DNA of 6,075 nucleotides from Clostridiales bacterium (GCA_020860025.1 JAJBVC010000007.1:1-6075); one strand, 5' to 3'. Counted from the first letter of the stretch, positions 1 through 6,075 are shown. Made by a program: numbers and translations. Notes: generated by a model not told the origin, from the sequence alone.

Positions 1-1263
1 GAATATGAACAGGAAAATTATTTGCTTCGGAGAGTTGAAAATATAATCTGTAAGACCGAAAAGCAGATACATCATTGCGGATGTAAAAATGCAAAATACG
101 AGAGTGAATTTTTTACCGTTATTTGTGTTTATTTCAAGCAACTTGCCGAATCCGCAGATTAAAACCGAGAACAAAATGACAAGTCCTACAACGCCGAGCT
201 CCATCCACGTTTCAATAACAAAGTTGTGAGCGTGCGGTTTGTCAAGATTGTAATTTTCCAAAAGTATTTTACCCGTCTGCTCAATGCCGAAGCCGAGACC
301 TATGAAAAAGGCTTTTGTATGGGTTAAAATATAATCAATTAAACTGCTCCAAATTTGAAAATGTGCGGCTGATGATTTTTTCGCTTCCTCTCCATTGCCT
401 CTTGACGTAAATATTATACCATACCTTGTCAGAAGCGATGGAACTATAATAGTTATCGTAGGAACGAATATTTCGAGCAGCTCCTTCCAGTGCTGTTTAA
501 TCAAGATAATAAACATAAACAGCCAGCCGAAAATCGCAATAACACAGCCCGCTCTTGTCAGCGTAGCGCTTATACCGCCGCTGATAAGCATATTTGCTAT
601 AAAATAAAATATTTTATGCTTTTTGCCCTTTGTATTCAGGAAAAGGTAAATTGAAATAGGATATACAATCAGCATATACGTTGCGAGCAAATTCGGGTTA
701 GAGAAAAATCCGCTTGCACGTGAATCCCACCAAAGCGTTGTATCTATGTCAAACGGCAGCCAGTTATATACCAACTTGTCAAGCGGTTTGTAAAACGGAG
801 TGGTAAATACCATACTCTTTGCAATATAGCCGTATCTGTAAAGCGTATAACTGCATATCTGTAAAATCGCTACGATTCCGTTAATCGCACCGGAAATTAC
901 CATAATTGAAAGCAGACGGTCAATTCGTTTTCTCGTAGTTGCAAGATTGTTAATCATAACCTCAACAAGAAACATTCCCCACCAAAGCGCCGCAGTTGCA
1001 AAAGTGGAAAATTTAGTGTCCGACCAAAGAGTGCTTACAAGCGCAAGCGTCATAAACACAATCATCATTTTACCGAGAGTGCCGACCTTGGCTTTTTTAT
1101 GCTCTCTTGTCCACTGCCTTTTAAAAACAATAAATCCAATGAAAAGTACAAACGGACTTACATATTCAGGCAGAATGGGAAAAAGAAATATTGTTGCCAT
1201 AAGCCAGCACCAGCCGGGGTCTTGACGATGTATTTCTTTTAATTTCAGTAGCTTAGTTTTCAT
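1..1263 (-). CDS. O-antigen ligase/polymerase family (Wzy_C-type) membrane protein, C-terminus cut off by the window edge
   Basis: The frame is open for 421 codons from ATG 1263 to base 1 without a stop, so the C-terminus lies outside the window. The product is very hydrophobic, with about 10-12 likely membrane spans (for example near residues 18-34, 65-79, 117-137, 192-209, 239-255, 355-372 and 386-402). Family marks are RASGFFSNPNLLA (182-194) in the usual SGxFxNPN position, TLTRAG (234-239), FFIGLGFGI (319-327) and DKPHAHNFVIETWMELG (341-357), the conserved His-rich external loop. Members join or polymerise lipid-linked sugar units at the outer face of the membrane. In a Gram-positive the substrate would be a capsule, exopolysaccharide or wall glycopolymer, which the sequence does not identify. 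ATG 1263 is preferred over ATG 1269 because GAGG (1270-1273) lies 6 nt from the former and directly abuts the latter. The gene is divergent from the foldase genes. The family call is firm; the exact activity (polymerase or ligase) is open. Confidence 0.88.
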   Translation of the reverse strand, partial: MKTKLLKLKEIHRQDPGWCWLMATIFLFPILPEYVSPFVLFIGFIVFKRQWTREHKKAKVGTLGKMMIVFMTLALVSTLWSDTKFSTFATAALWWGMFLVEVMINNLATTRKRIDRLLSIMVISGAINGIVAILQICSYTLYRYGYIAKSMVFTTPFYKPLDKLVYNWLPFDIDTTLWWDSRASGFFSNPNLLATYMLIVYPISIYLFLNTKGKKHKIFYFIANMLISGGISATLTRAGCVIAIFGWLFMFIILIKQHWKELLEIFVPTITIIVPSLLTRYGIIFTSRGNGEEAKKSSAAHFQIWSSLIDYILTHTKAFFIGLGFGIEQTGKILLENYNLDKPHAHNFVIETWMELGVVGLVILFSVLICGFGKLLEINTNNGKKFTLVFCIFTSAMMYLLFGLTDYIFNSPKQIIFLFIF

Positions 1264-1344
1264 ATACATCCTCGTTTAATAAAAGTCGCTGAATTTTATT
1301 TGCACATATTTATCTGATTTAATTTAAGTTGAATGCATAAGCAC

Positions 1345-1373
1345 ATCATACTACAAAATATAAATTATTTCAA
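1345..1373 (-). promoter_or_regulatory. Predicted sigma-A promoter for the O-antigen ligase-like gene
   Basis: Reading the minus strand, TTGAAA (1373-1368), a 17-nt spacer and TATGAT (1350-1345) form a near-consensus vegetative promoter. Transcription would start near 1338 and give a leader of about 75 nt before ATG 1263. It is seen in the sequence only; no operator palindrome was recognised beside it. Confidence 0.65.
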
Positions 1374-1464
1374 GTATGTTAATTTTATTCGCAAAAAATC
1401 AGGCTCTAAGGTCAAATATTTACATCAATTTCACACTTTTTTTACAGTATTGGAGATAATTTTG

Positions 1465-1493
1465 TTGCAAACAACAATAAAGTATAGTATAAT
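1465..1493 (+). promoter_or_regulatory. Predicted sigma-A promoter for the first foldase gene
   Basis: TTGCAA (1465-1470), a spacer of exactly 17 nt and a perfect TATAAT (1488-1493) make this the best promoter match in the window. Transcription would begin near 1500, leaving a leader of about 170 nt before ATG 1672, unusually long for a simple constitutive gene. A weaker candidate downstream (TTGCAA at 1538-1543 with TAAAAT, 19-nt spacer) would shorten the leader. Confidence 0.7.
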
Positions 1494-1671
1494 TTATTGG
1501 TATTACAATAGTTTAGTTATGTCAATGTCTGGCGACGTTGCAAATATTACGCTCAAGTCAATTAAAATATAGTTGTATTTGAATTAAGGTAATATCATTA
1601 GCACCTTGTAAAGCTGCAATGAGATGTTAATGCTTAATAAACTATTTGCGGTTTGAAAGGTTGGTCAATTT

Positions 1672-3642
1672 ATGGACGATAAAGAAAAAGAATTATTGCC
1701 GGAGCAGGATGACGACATTAAAACAGAAATTGATGTTGATAATATTGACGTTGATGACGTTGACGACAATGCCGAGAATGTTGATTCTGATGCTGACGAT
1801 TCGTTTAACCCCGACGACGGACTTGAAGAAAAAGATGGAGTTAAATACGAAACGAATGACAATTGGACTTTTGATGCTGAGGCACCAACGCTTAATGACG
1901 ATTTTGTCATTGAAAATGAAAATCTAAAAATAGATTTAAGTGAGGATAAAAAAATGAAAAAAGAAGAAAATATTCAGCCGAAGTCTGAGCCGGATGTATA
2001 TCCGCAGTCAAATTCAAACAGTGTTCAGATTTCAATTAACAAGTCAACGGTTCAGTTTACATTCCTTGCAATTTTCCTTGCGGCTGTAATCGCAGTTATG
2101 GTTGTTTTAGGTGTTAGGTATTATACTGTTCCTAACGGAAAAGAGGGCGACAAGATGAACCCTGCTTCCGTTGTTGCGACTATAGGCGACCAAAAGGTAA
2201 GTATCGGTATGTTCAATTACTATTATTCTTCAATAGTAAGCTATTATGAGCAATATGCGGCTTACGGTTATTTTGACCTTGATACGACTGCCGATTATTC
2301 AACGCAGTATACGACCGATGAGGACGGTAACAGTATTTCGTGGCAGGAATTTTTTGAAAATACGGCTCTTGACGAAGTAAGAAACGTTACGGCTTATTAT
2401 GATGCTGCCGTAAAAAGCGGAGTAACTCTTACCGACGCTCAGCAGGAAACTATTGACACTCAAATGGAAAGCCTTGAAACATCGGCTTCCGAATCCGGTG
2501 TTTCACTTAATGAATATATTGAAACGAATTTCGGTCAGTATTGCAGTGAGGACACTCTCAGACTTATGCTTGAACAATATTATGTAAGTGCTAATTACAA
2601 AGGTATTGCAAATATTGAAACGGCACAGGGAATTACTGATGAGGATATAGATACTTATTTCAGTGAAAATTCATCTGATTTTTACAGTATCAGCTTTGAT
2701 TATTTGGCTATTGAATATGACACAACATCAGACGATACGATGGCTGAATCTGAAGCAACAGCACAGGAATATATGGAAAAGATGACCGATTCCGATGCAA
2801 TTAAGGAGCTTGCCGCCGAGGTTTACGCCGATTATATTGAAAGCGACGCAGCGTCTCTGATGGAAAGCGACTCAACTCTTTCGGAAGAAGATGCAATTGA
2901 GCAGGCAACCGAAAGCTACACGGAAAACATCACCGCTTCAATAACGGGAACAGACACTCCCTTTGATGATGAATTTAATACATGGCTTTTCAGCTCTGAC
3001 ACAGAAATAGGCTCAACCAATTATTATATTGACGAAAGCTCAGGATATATTTATATTGTATATAAGAGCGAAGAGGCAGTTCTTGACGAGGATGAAACAT
3101 ATACTGTAAGGCATATCTTAATTCAGCCCGAATCCGAAGATGAGGATGAGGATTCCGACGATACCACAACAAGCGACGATTCGGATTATACCGAAGAAGA
3201 GTGGGCTGCCGCAAAAGAAGAAGCCGAAAAGATTTATGAAGAATACACAAGCGGAGAGCAGACTGAAACCGCATTTGCCGCTCTTGCCGAAAAATACAGT
3301 GAAGATACCGCTTCAACATCTTCGGGTTCAAGCGATGTTTACGGCGGACTTTATGAGGGTACCGCACTTGACACGATGGTATCGGAGTTTGAGGACTGGT
3401 CTGTTGATGACAGCAGACAGTACGGCGATACAGAAATAATTCAAACAGATTACGGCTATCATATTATGTTCTTTATCAATGATTGCCCGTCATATGAATC
3501 AAGTATTATATCAGCAATTAAAGATGAAAAACTTGAGAGCATTGTTGAAAATACGGAATATAAAGTAAATCAAAATGTAATTGATAAAGCGGTTACGGCA
3601 ACCGCCGAGGCTGATTCGGAAACGACAACAACCGACGAATAA
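1672..3642 (+). CDS. Membrane-anchored PpiC/parvulin-type peptidyl-prolyl isomerase (PrsA/SurA-like foldase), acidic-tail paralog
   Basis: This 656-residue protein probably folds exported proteins outside the membrane. Residues 1-94 are an acidic cytoplasmic tail (37 Asp/Glu, 8 Lys, no Arg). A single membrane helix spans about 127-148, with no lipobox cysteine, unlike classical lipoprotein PrsA. Residues 165-335 resemble the helical SurA/trigger-factor chaperone region and are Tyr-rich (FNYYYSS, SYYEQYAAYGY). Residues 341-469 look like a degenerate rotamase module ending in FNTWLFSSD. The C-terminal parvulin domain (about 475-603) has TVRHILIQP with His481, an acidic insert at 487-509, VYGGLYEG (556-563) and TDYGYHIMFF (592-601). 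A Thr/Glu-rich tail follows. There are only 5 Arg in the whole protein. The start is supported by GAAAGG (1655-1660), a rather long 11 nt away; Met95 has a better-spaced site and could be an additional or the true start. The paralog follows 117 bp downstream. Isomerase activity is inferred from the family, not shown. Confidence 0.88.
   Translation: MDDKEKELLPEQDDDIKTEIDVDNIDVDDVDDNAENVDSDADDSFNPDDGLEEKDGVKYETNDNWTFDAEAPTLNDDFVIENENLKIDLSEDKKMKKEENIQPKSEPDVYPQSNSNSVQISINKSTVQFTFLAIFLAAVIAVMVVLGVRYYTVPNGKEGDKMNPASVVATIGDQKVSIGMFNYYYSSIVSYYEQYAAYGYFDLDTTADYSTQYTTDEDGNSISWQEFFENTALDEVRNVTAYYDAAVKSGVTLTDAQQETIDTQMESLETSASESGVSLNEYIETNFGQYCSEDTLRLMLEQYYVSANYKGIANIETAQGITDEDIDTYFSENSSDFYSISFDYLAIEYDTTSDDTMAESEATAQEYMEKMTDSDAIKELAAEVYADYIESDAASLMESDSTLSEEDAIEQATESYTENITASITGTDTPFDDEFNTWLFSSDTEIGSTNYYIDESSGYIYIVYKSEEAVLDEDETYTVRHILIQPESEDEDEDSDDTTTSDDSDYTEEEWAAAKEEAEKIYEEYTSGEQTETAFAALAEKYSEDTASTSSGSSDVYGGLYEGTALDTMVSEFEDWSVDDSRQYGDTEIIQTDYGYHIMFFINDCPSYESSIISAIKDEKLESIVENTEYKVNQNVIDKAVTATAEADSETTTTDE
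1942..1956 (+). promoter_or_regulatory. Internal ribosome binding site and alternative ATG (Met95) within the first foldase gene
   Basis: GAGG at 1942-1945 lies 8 nt before an in-frame ATG at 1954-1956, a better-spaced site than that of the upstream start at 1672. Initiation here would give a 562-residue protein starting MKKEEN and keeping the membrane helix and all external domains but lacking the acidic tail. The site may be a chance product of a GAG-rich acidic coding stretch. The upstream frame is clearly protein-like (biased Asp/Glu composition), so both starts may be used. Confidence 0.4.
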
Positions 3643-3685
3643 GCCAAAATAAAGCAAATAACAGTGAATAAAAGTAAAATAATAC

Positions 3686-3714
3686 TTGTAATCTTTTGCA
3701 CAATAGTGTAAAAT
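3686..3714 (+). promoter_or_regulatory. Predicted sigma-A promoter for the second foldase gene
   Basis: TTGTAA (3686-3691), 17 nt, then TAAAAT (3709-3714, five of six consensus bases) lie in the 117-bp gap between the foldase genes. Transcription would start near 3721, about 40 nt before ATG 3760. AAAGGAAG (3744-3751) provides a good ribosome binding site 8 nt before the ATG. No intrinsic terminator is visible after the first gene, so readthrough transcription is also expected. Confidence 0.55.
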
Positions 3715-3736
3715 ATCTGTTAGATTATTCACTATT
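3702..3736 (+). repeat. Inverted repeat overlapping the promoter of the second foldase gene
   Basis: AATAGTG (3702-3708) is perfectly complementary to CACTATT (3730-3736), flanking the -10 box and the predicted start site with a 21-nt loop. A competing longer-range pair exists: AGTGAATAA (3663-3671) with TTATTCACT (3725-3733), which shares the right arm. Either a repressor-type operator or alternative RNA hairpins are possible, but AT-rich chance pairing cannot be excluded. Confidence 0.3.
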
Positions 3737-3759
3737 TTAGTATAAAGGAAGATAAAATA

Positions 3760-5658
3760 ATGGCAAAGAAAGAATTAAATGAGGATTTATTGGCAGGCGG
3801 AAGTTTAAGCTCTTCGGATGACAAGTCCGATAAAAAAGCTGACAAAGCCGCAAAAAAATCCGAAAAGGCTGCAAAAAAAGCAGAGAAAAAATCAGCAAAG
3901 GCTGCAAAGGTTCGTCAAAAGCTAGCCGAAAAAAGAGCTGCGATTAAAAAGCAGATTGACGTCTTAAAAGAACTCAAAGCTGACGAAACCGATGAAAAAA
4001 AGCTTGCGGATTTAGACAAGAAAATCAAAAAGCTTTCCGACAAGTATTCGGCAGTCGGCGCAAGCAACAACAATAAAGGTCTTGCTCCGAGAACAGCTAA
4101 GATTATAAAATCTGTTGTATGTATTGTTGTAGTAGTTGCACTTTTGTTCACATACGTTGCAACAGGTACGGTTCGTAAGGGCTTTATCGCATCGCTCAGT
4201 TTGCCTGCACAGACATTAACCGGTGTTACCGTTACAAACGGCGAACAGAAAGCTAAAATTAAGGTTTCAACGTATAATTACTATTTTGCAATGATGTACA
4301 ATAATCTTCAAAGCACACAGGAAACGTATGAATCATACGGTCTTGATTTGGAGACTTATAATCTTGACGTTGATTTTGATAAATCGCTTTCAAAGCAGAC
4401 AACGACAAATGACGACGGCGAGGAAGTAACATGGGCTGAATATCTTGAAGAGGAAGTAATCGAATCTATCAAGAGCACTTATACTTATTATCTTGAGGCT
4501 GTTGCCGCCAATGACGGTGAGGATCCCGAAATTACCGAGGACCAGCAGTCCGAGCTTGATGAAACACTTGATGAATACAGAGAAACAGCTCACGAATACG
4601 GCTATACTTTGAGCGGTTATCTCGTTGCCGCAATGGGTAAGGGCGTTACCGAAAGCGTATTCAGACAAGAGGCTACCCGTGCTTATATCGCTGAAAATTA
4701 TGAGGAAGAATTAAGCGATGAGCTTGCAAGCGTAGAGTATACAGACGAGGATTATGAACAATACCTTGAAGAAAATGAGGAAGATTTAACAACTGTTGAT
4801 ATTCGTTTGTTCGAGTGCAGCAGTGAAGATGATGCAAAAGCATTTGCCGACAGTCTTAAATCAGACGGTTCAAACTTCTCCGACCTTTGCGTTGAGTATG
4901 CTTCAACCGATTTTGAACAAAAAGCATATGCCGACGACGGTTATTCAACGGAGCTTGGCGCAACAAAGACATTCTTGCAGAATAACGGTTATGCTATAGC
5001 GACAGCAGAAGAAACAGATGACGAAGACGAGGATGCGGAAGAAAGCTATCCGGGTCTTGACTGGCTCTTTAGCTCAGACAGAAAAGCGGGCGATATTAAG
5101 CAGTACAGCACGACTGTAGTTTACGTTCTTGACCCTGCTTCCGTAACCGACAGAAAGACTGTAAACGTTCGTCATATCCTTATCAGTCCTATTACAGATG
5201 AGGATGATGATACAGACCCGACAGAGGCAACAGACGAGCAGTGGACAACAGCGTATGAAACCGCAAAGGATATACTTGCTGAATTTAAGGACGGCGACCA
5301 AACAGAGGATAGCTTTGCTGAACTCGCTACAGAAAATTCAACAGATACAGGTTCTTCCGAGGACGGCGGACTCTACGAAAATGTAGTTACAAGCGAGATG
5401 GTTAATTCGTTTAATACATGGTGCTTCGAGGACGGAAGAGAAGCCGGCGATACCGCTATAATTCGTTCGGACTACGGTTATCATGTTATGTATTTCGTTG
5501 GCGAAAATGATATGACCGTTTGGGAGTATACCGCACAGCAGGCACTTGCTTCCGAAGACAGTACAACTACTATAGAAGAACTTGAGGAGTCATACGAGGC
5601 TAAGGTTAGCTGGTTTGGTTCACGCTACTTTGAAAAAGATGTAGATATTGACACCTGA
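3760..5658 (+). CDS. Membrane-anchored PpiC/parvulin-type peptidyl-prolyl isomerase (PrsA/SurA-like foldase), basic-tail paralog
   Basis: This 632-residue paralog of the preceding protein has the same plan. The cytoplasmic tail (1-115) is Lys/Ala-rich from about residue 21 to 60 and then Lys/Leu/Glu/Asp-rich and probably coiled-coil to about 95. Residues 21-95 hold 28 Lys/Arg against 15 Asp/Glu, opposite in charge to the first protein's tail. A membrane helix lies at about 118-136; Cys121 is at its start and is not a lipobox. The helical chaperone-like region (about 170-345) shares TYNYYF, EVTWAEYLEE and the TEDQQSELDE stretch in register with the paralog. A degenerate rotamase module (about 346-460) ends in LDWLFSSDRKAGD. 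The parvulin domain (about 467-579) has VNVRHILISP with His472, a short acidic insert, DGGLYE (535-540), FNTWCF (551-556) and DYGYHVMYF (571-579). AAAGGAAG 8 nt upstream supports the ATG. Its likely role is extracytoplasmic folding of secreted proteins, possibly together with its neighbour; the partnership is inference. Confidence 0.88.
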   Translation: MAKKELNEDLLAGGSLSSSDDKSDKKADKAAKKSEKAAKKAEKKSAKAAKVRQKLAEKRAAIKKQIDVLKELKADETDEKKLADLDKKIKKLSDKYSAVGASNNNKGLAPRTAKIIKSVVCIVVVVALLFTYVATGTVRKGFIASLSLPAQTLTGVTVTNGEQKAKIKVSTYNYYFAMMYNNLQSTQETYESYGLDLETYNLDVDFDKSLSKQTTTNDDGEEVTWAEYLEEEVIESIKSTYTYYLEAVAANDGEDPEITEDQQSELDETLDEYRETAHEYGYTLSGYLVAAMGKGVTESVFRQEATRAYIAENYEEELSDELASVEYTDEDYEQYLEENEEDLTTVDIRLFECSSEDDAKAFADSLKSDGSNFSDLCVEYASTDFEQKAYADDGYSTELGATKTFLQNNGYAIATAEETDDEDEDAEESYPGLDWLFSSDRKAGDIKQYSTTVVYVLDPASVTDRKTVNVRHILISPITDEDDDTDPTEATDEQWTTAYETAKDILAEFKDGDQTEDSFAELATENSTDTGSSEDGGLYENVVTSEMVNSFNTWCFEDGREAGDTAIIRSDYGYHVMYFVGENDMTVWEYTAQQALASEDSTTTIEELEESYEAKVSWFGSRYFEKDVDIDT

Positions 5659-5670
5659 TGTTAAATTGAT

Positions 5671-5704
5671 AGGGACTGCCTCACGTTTATGCGAGTCAGT
5701 CCCT
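5671..5704 (+). terminator. Hairpin downstream of the second foldase gene, possible terminator or processing site
   Basis: AGGGACTG (5671-5678) pairs perfectly with CAGTCCCT (5697-5704). The stem continues after one mismatch with CTC/GAG (5680-5682 with 5693-5695) and, past an A-C mismatch, two further pairs around a TTTA loop. It begins 13 nt after the stop codon. The tract that follows is only TCTGTAATG, so it lacks the U-run of a typical intrinsic terminator; partial termination or 3'-end protection with readthrough into the small gene is plausible. Confidence 0.55.
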
Positions 5705-5735
5705 TCTGTAATGCATTATTTTGAAAGGATTATTT

Positions 5736-5966
5736 ATGACAAAAAAATCAGATGTTGAAAGGTTAATGGATGAAATTTCACGTCTTATGGCAGCGCTTGA
5801 AGATGCTAATTTTGAATGCCAGCGACTTGAAATAGTAAATTCAAATTTTGATTTTCAGATTAAATCTCTCAGTAGGGAATTAAGGCAAAATATCTCATTG
5901 CTTGAATCCCTTGAGGATGAAAATAAAGCTCTGAAAGAAAAACTGAAAAATGCAGGTATTGACTAA
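5736..5966 (+). CDS. Small predicted coiled-coil protein, function unknown
   Basis: The 76-residue product is not recognised as a known family. It is a hydrophilic, probably all-helical protein with leucines and other hydrophobic residues spaced for a coiled coil (DEISRLMAALEDAN, QRLEIVNSN, SLLESLEDENKALKEKL). It has one Cys (in FECQRL) and no membrane segment or signal peptide, so it is predicted cytoplasmic and oligomeric. ATG 5736 is chosen because GAAAGGA (5723-5729) lies 6 nt upstream; a TTG at 5721 extends the frame by five codons but overlaps that ribosome binding site and is unlikely. The gene sits 77 bp after the foldase stop, beyond a hairpin, with no clear promoter of its own, so it may depend on readthrough. 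Its stop overlaps the converging sigma factor stop. It is superficially like small septum- or nucleoid-associated coiled-coil proteins such as ZapB, but no homology is claimed. Confidence 0.75.
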   Translation: MTKKSDVERLMDEISRLMAALEDANFECQRLEIVNSNFDFQIKSLSRELRQNISLLESLEDENKALKEKLKNAGID

Positions 5967-6075
5967 TCAACTTGTTTTTTTATGTCGTTTAGTACCTTTT
6001 TTTCGATTCTTGATACATAGCTTCGGCTGATATTTAACCTCTGTGCAACCTCACGTTGCGTCAGGGGTTTTTTAT
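5963..6075 (-). CDS. sigK: Sporulation-type sigma factor (SigK-like), C-terminal 36 residues only
   Basis: Only the last 36 codons are in the window; the gene continues beyond the right edge. Read on the minus strand from 6073, the frame gives KKPLTQREVAQRLNIS, then RSYVSRIEKKVLNDI, ending KKQVD and TAG at 5965-5963. This is a textbook sigma-70 region 4.2 helix-turn-helix, which recognises the -35 promoter element. The combination PLTQREVA plus SRSYVSRIEKK is most like SigK, the late mother-cell sporulation sigma factor; SigE is the main alternative, usually with SQSYISRLEK-type wording. The gene is convergent with the small coiled-coil gene and their stop codons overlap (5963-5966). The sigma factor call is firm; SigK specifically is moderately sure given the short fragment. 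Confidence 0.82.
   Translation of the reverse strand, partial: KKPLTQREVAQRLNISRSYVSRIEKKVLNDIKKQVD

Larger units (their letters stand above)
1264..1671. other. Divergent AT-rich intergenic region (408 bp)
   Basis: This stretch separates the leftward polysaccharide gene from the rightward foldase genes. It holds one promoter facing each way, with the two -35 boxes about 90 bp apart, and the leader of the foldase gene. A 79-codon frame at 1333-1572 runs through both promoters and lacks a ribosome binding site, so it is not considered coding. No tRNA, known riboswitch or terminator could be recognised by eye. Weak short complementarity exists in the leader (for example ATTAGCA near 1598 and TGCTTAAT near 1631). 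Confidence 0.7.

Noticed and set aside
395..1225. Plus-strand frames at 395-607 and 947-1225
   Set aside because: They lie antisense to the 421-codon membrane protein frame, which carries clear family motifs, so they are shadows.
1333..1572. 79-codon plus-strand frame in the divergent intergenic region
   Set aside because: It has no ribosome binding site, spans both predicted promoters and has a composition typical of AT-rich non-coding DNA.
3140..3439. CRISPR or simple repeat suspected from repeated GAT/GAA triplets in the foldase genes
   Set aside because: The repetition follows Asp/Glu/Ser-rich coding sequence in frame; there are no regular spacers or repeat units.
3511..3732. 73-codon minus-strand frame across the foldase gap
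   Set aside because: It overlaps the end of the first foldase gene and the promoter of the second, and has no recognisable protein features.
4117..4125. Cys121 in the second foldase as a lipoprotein attachment site
   Set aside because: The cysteine lies at the start of the hydrophobic segment instead of following it, and a tail of more than 100 residues precedes it, so it does not fit a lipobox.
5959..5980. Possible intrinsic terminator after the small coiled-coil gene (TTGA/TCAA followed by a run of seven T)
   Set aside because: The stem is only 4 bp and lies partly within the overlapping stop codons, too weak to call.

Overview
The window looks like chromosomal DNA of a spore-forming, AT-rich Firmicute, most likely a clostridial (Ruminococcaceae/Oscillospiraceae-type) gut bacterium. 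The pointers are ideal sigma-A promoters and purine-rich ribosome binding sites, AT-rich composition, anchored PrsA/SurA-like foldases, and a SigK-like sigma factor C-terminus at the right edge. The species assignment is inference.

Layout. (1) Positions 1-1263, minus strand: a multi-membrane-spanning O-antigen ligase/polymerase-family (Wzy_C-type) protein, open for 421 codons to the left edge, so its C-terminus is missing. (2) Positions 1264-1671: an AT-rich divergent intergenic region with one well-formed promoter in each direction and an inferred leader of about 170 nt for the rightward gene. (3) 1672-3642 and 3760-5658, plus strand: two tandem paralogous membrane-anchored foldases. Each has a long cytoplasmic tail, one membrane helix, a SurA-like helical region, a degenerate rotamase-like module and a C-terminal parvulin (PpiC/rotamase) domain. 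The second gene has its own promoter in the 117-bp gap, but no terminator is evident between the genes, so co-transcription is also possible. (4) 5671-5704: a strong hairpin with a poor U-tract. (5) 5736-5966, plus strand: a 76-residue, probably coiled-coil protein of unknown function. (6) 5963-6075, minus strand: the last 36 codons of a sporulation-type sigma factor (region 4.2 helix-turn-helix), converging on the small gene so that the stop codons overlap by 4 bp.

How the genes fit together. The paired foldases probably assist folding of exported or cell-surface proteins outside the membrane. The neighbouring polysaccharide polymerase/ligase also acts at the envelope, but it is divergently transcribed and no functional link is shown.

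The most unusual feature is the foldase pair. The cytoplasmic tail of the first is strongly acidic (37 Asp/Glu against 8 Lys in 94 residues) and that of the second is strongly basic (Lys/Ala-rich). The first gene also has a well-placed internal ribosome binding site and ATG that would produce a form lacking the acidic tail.
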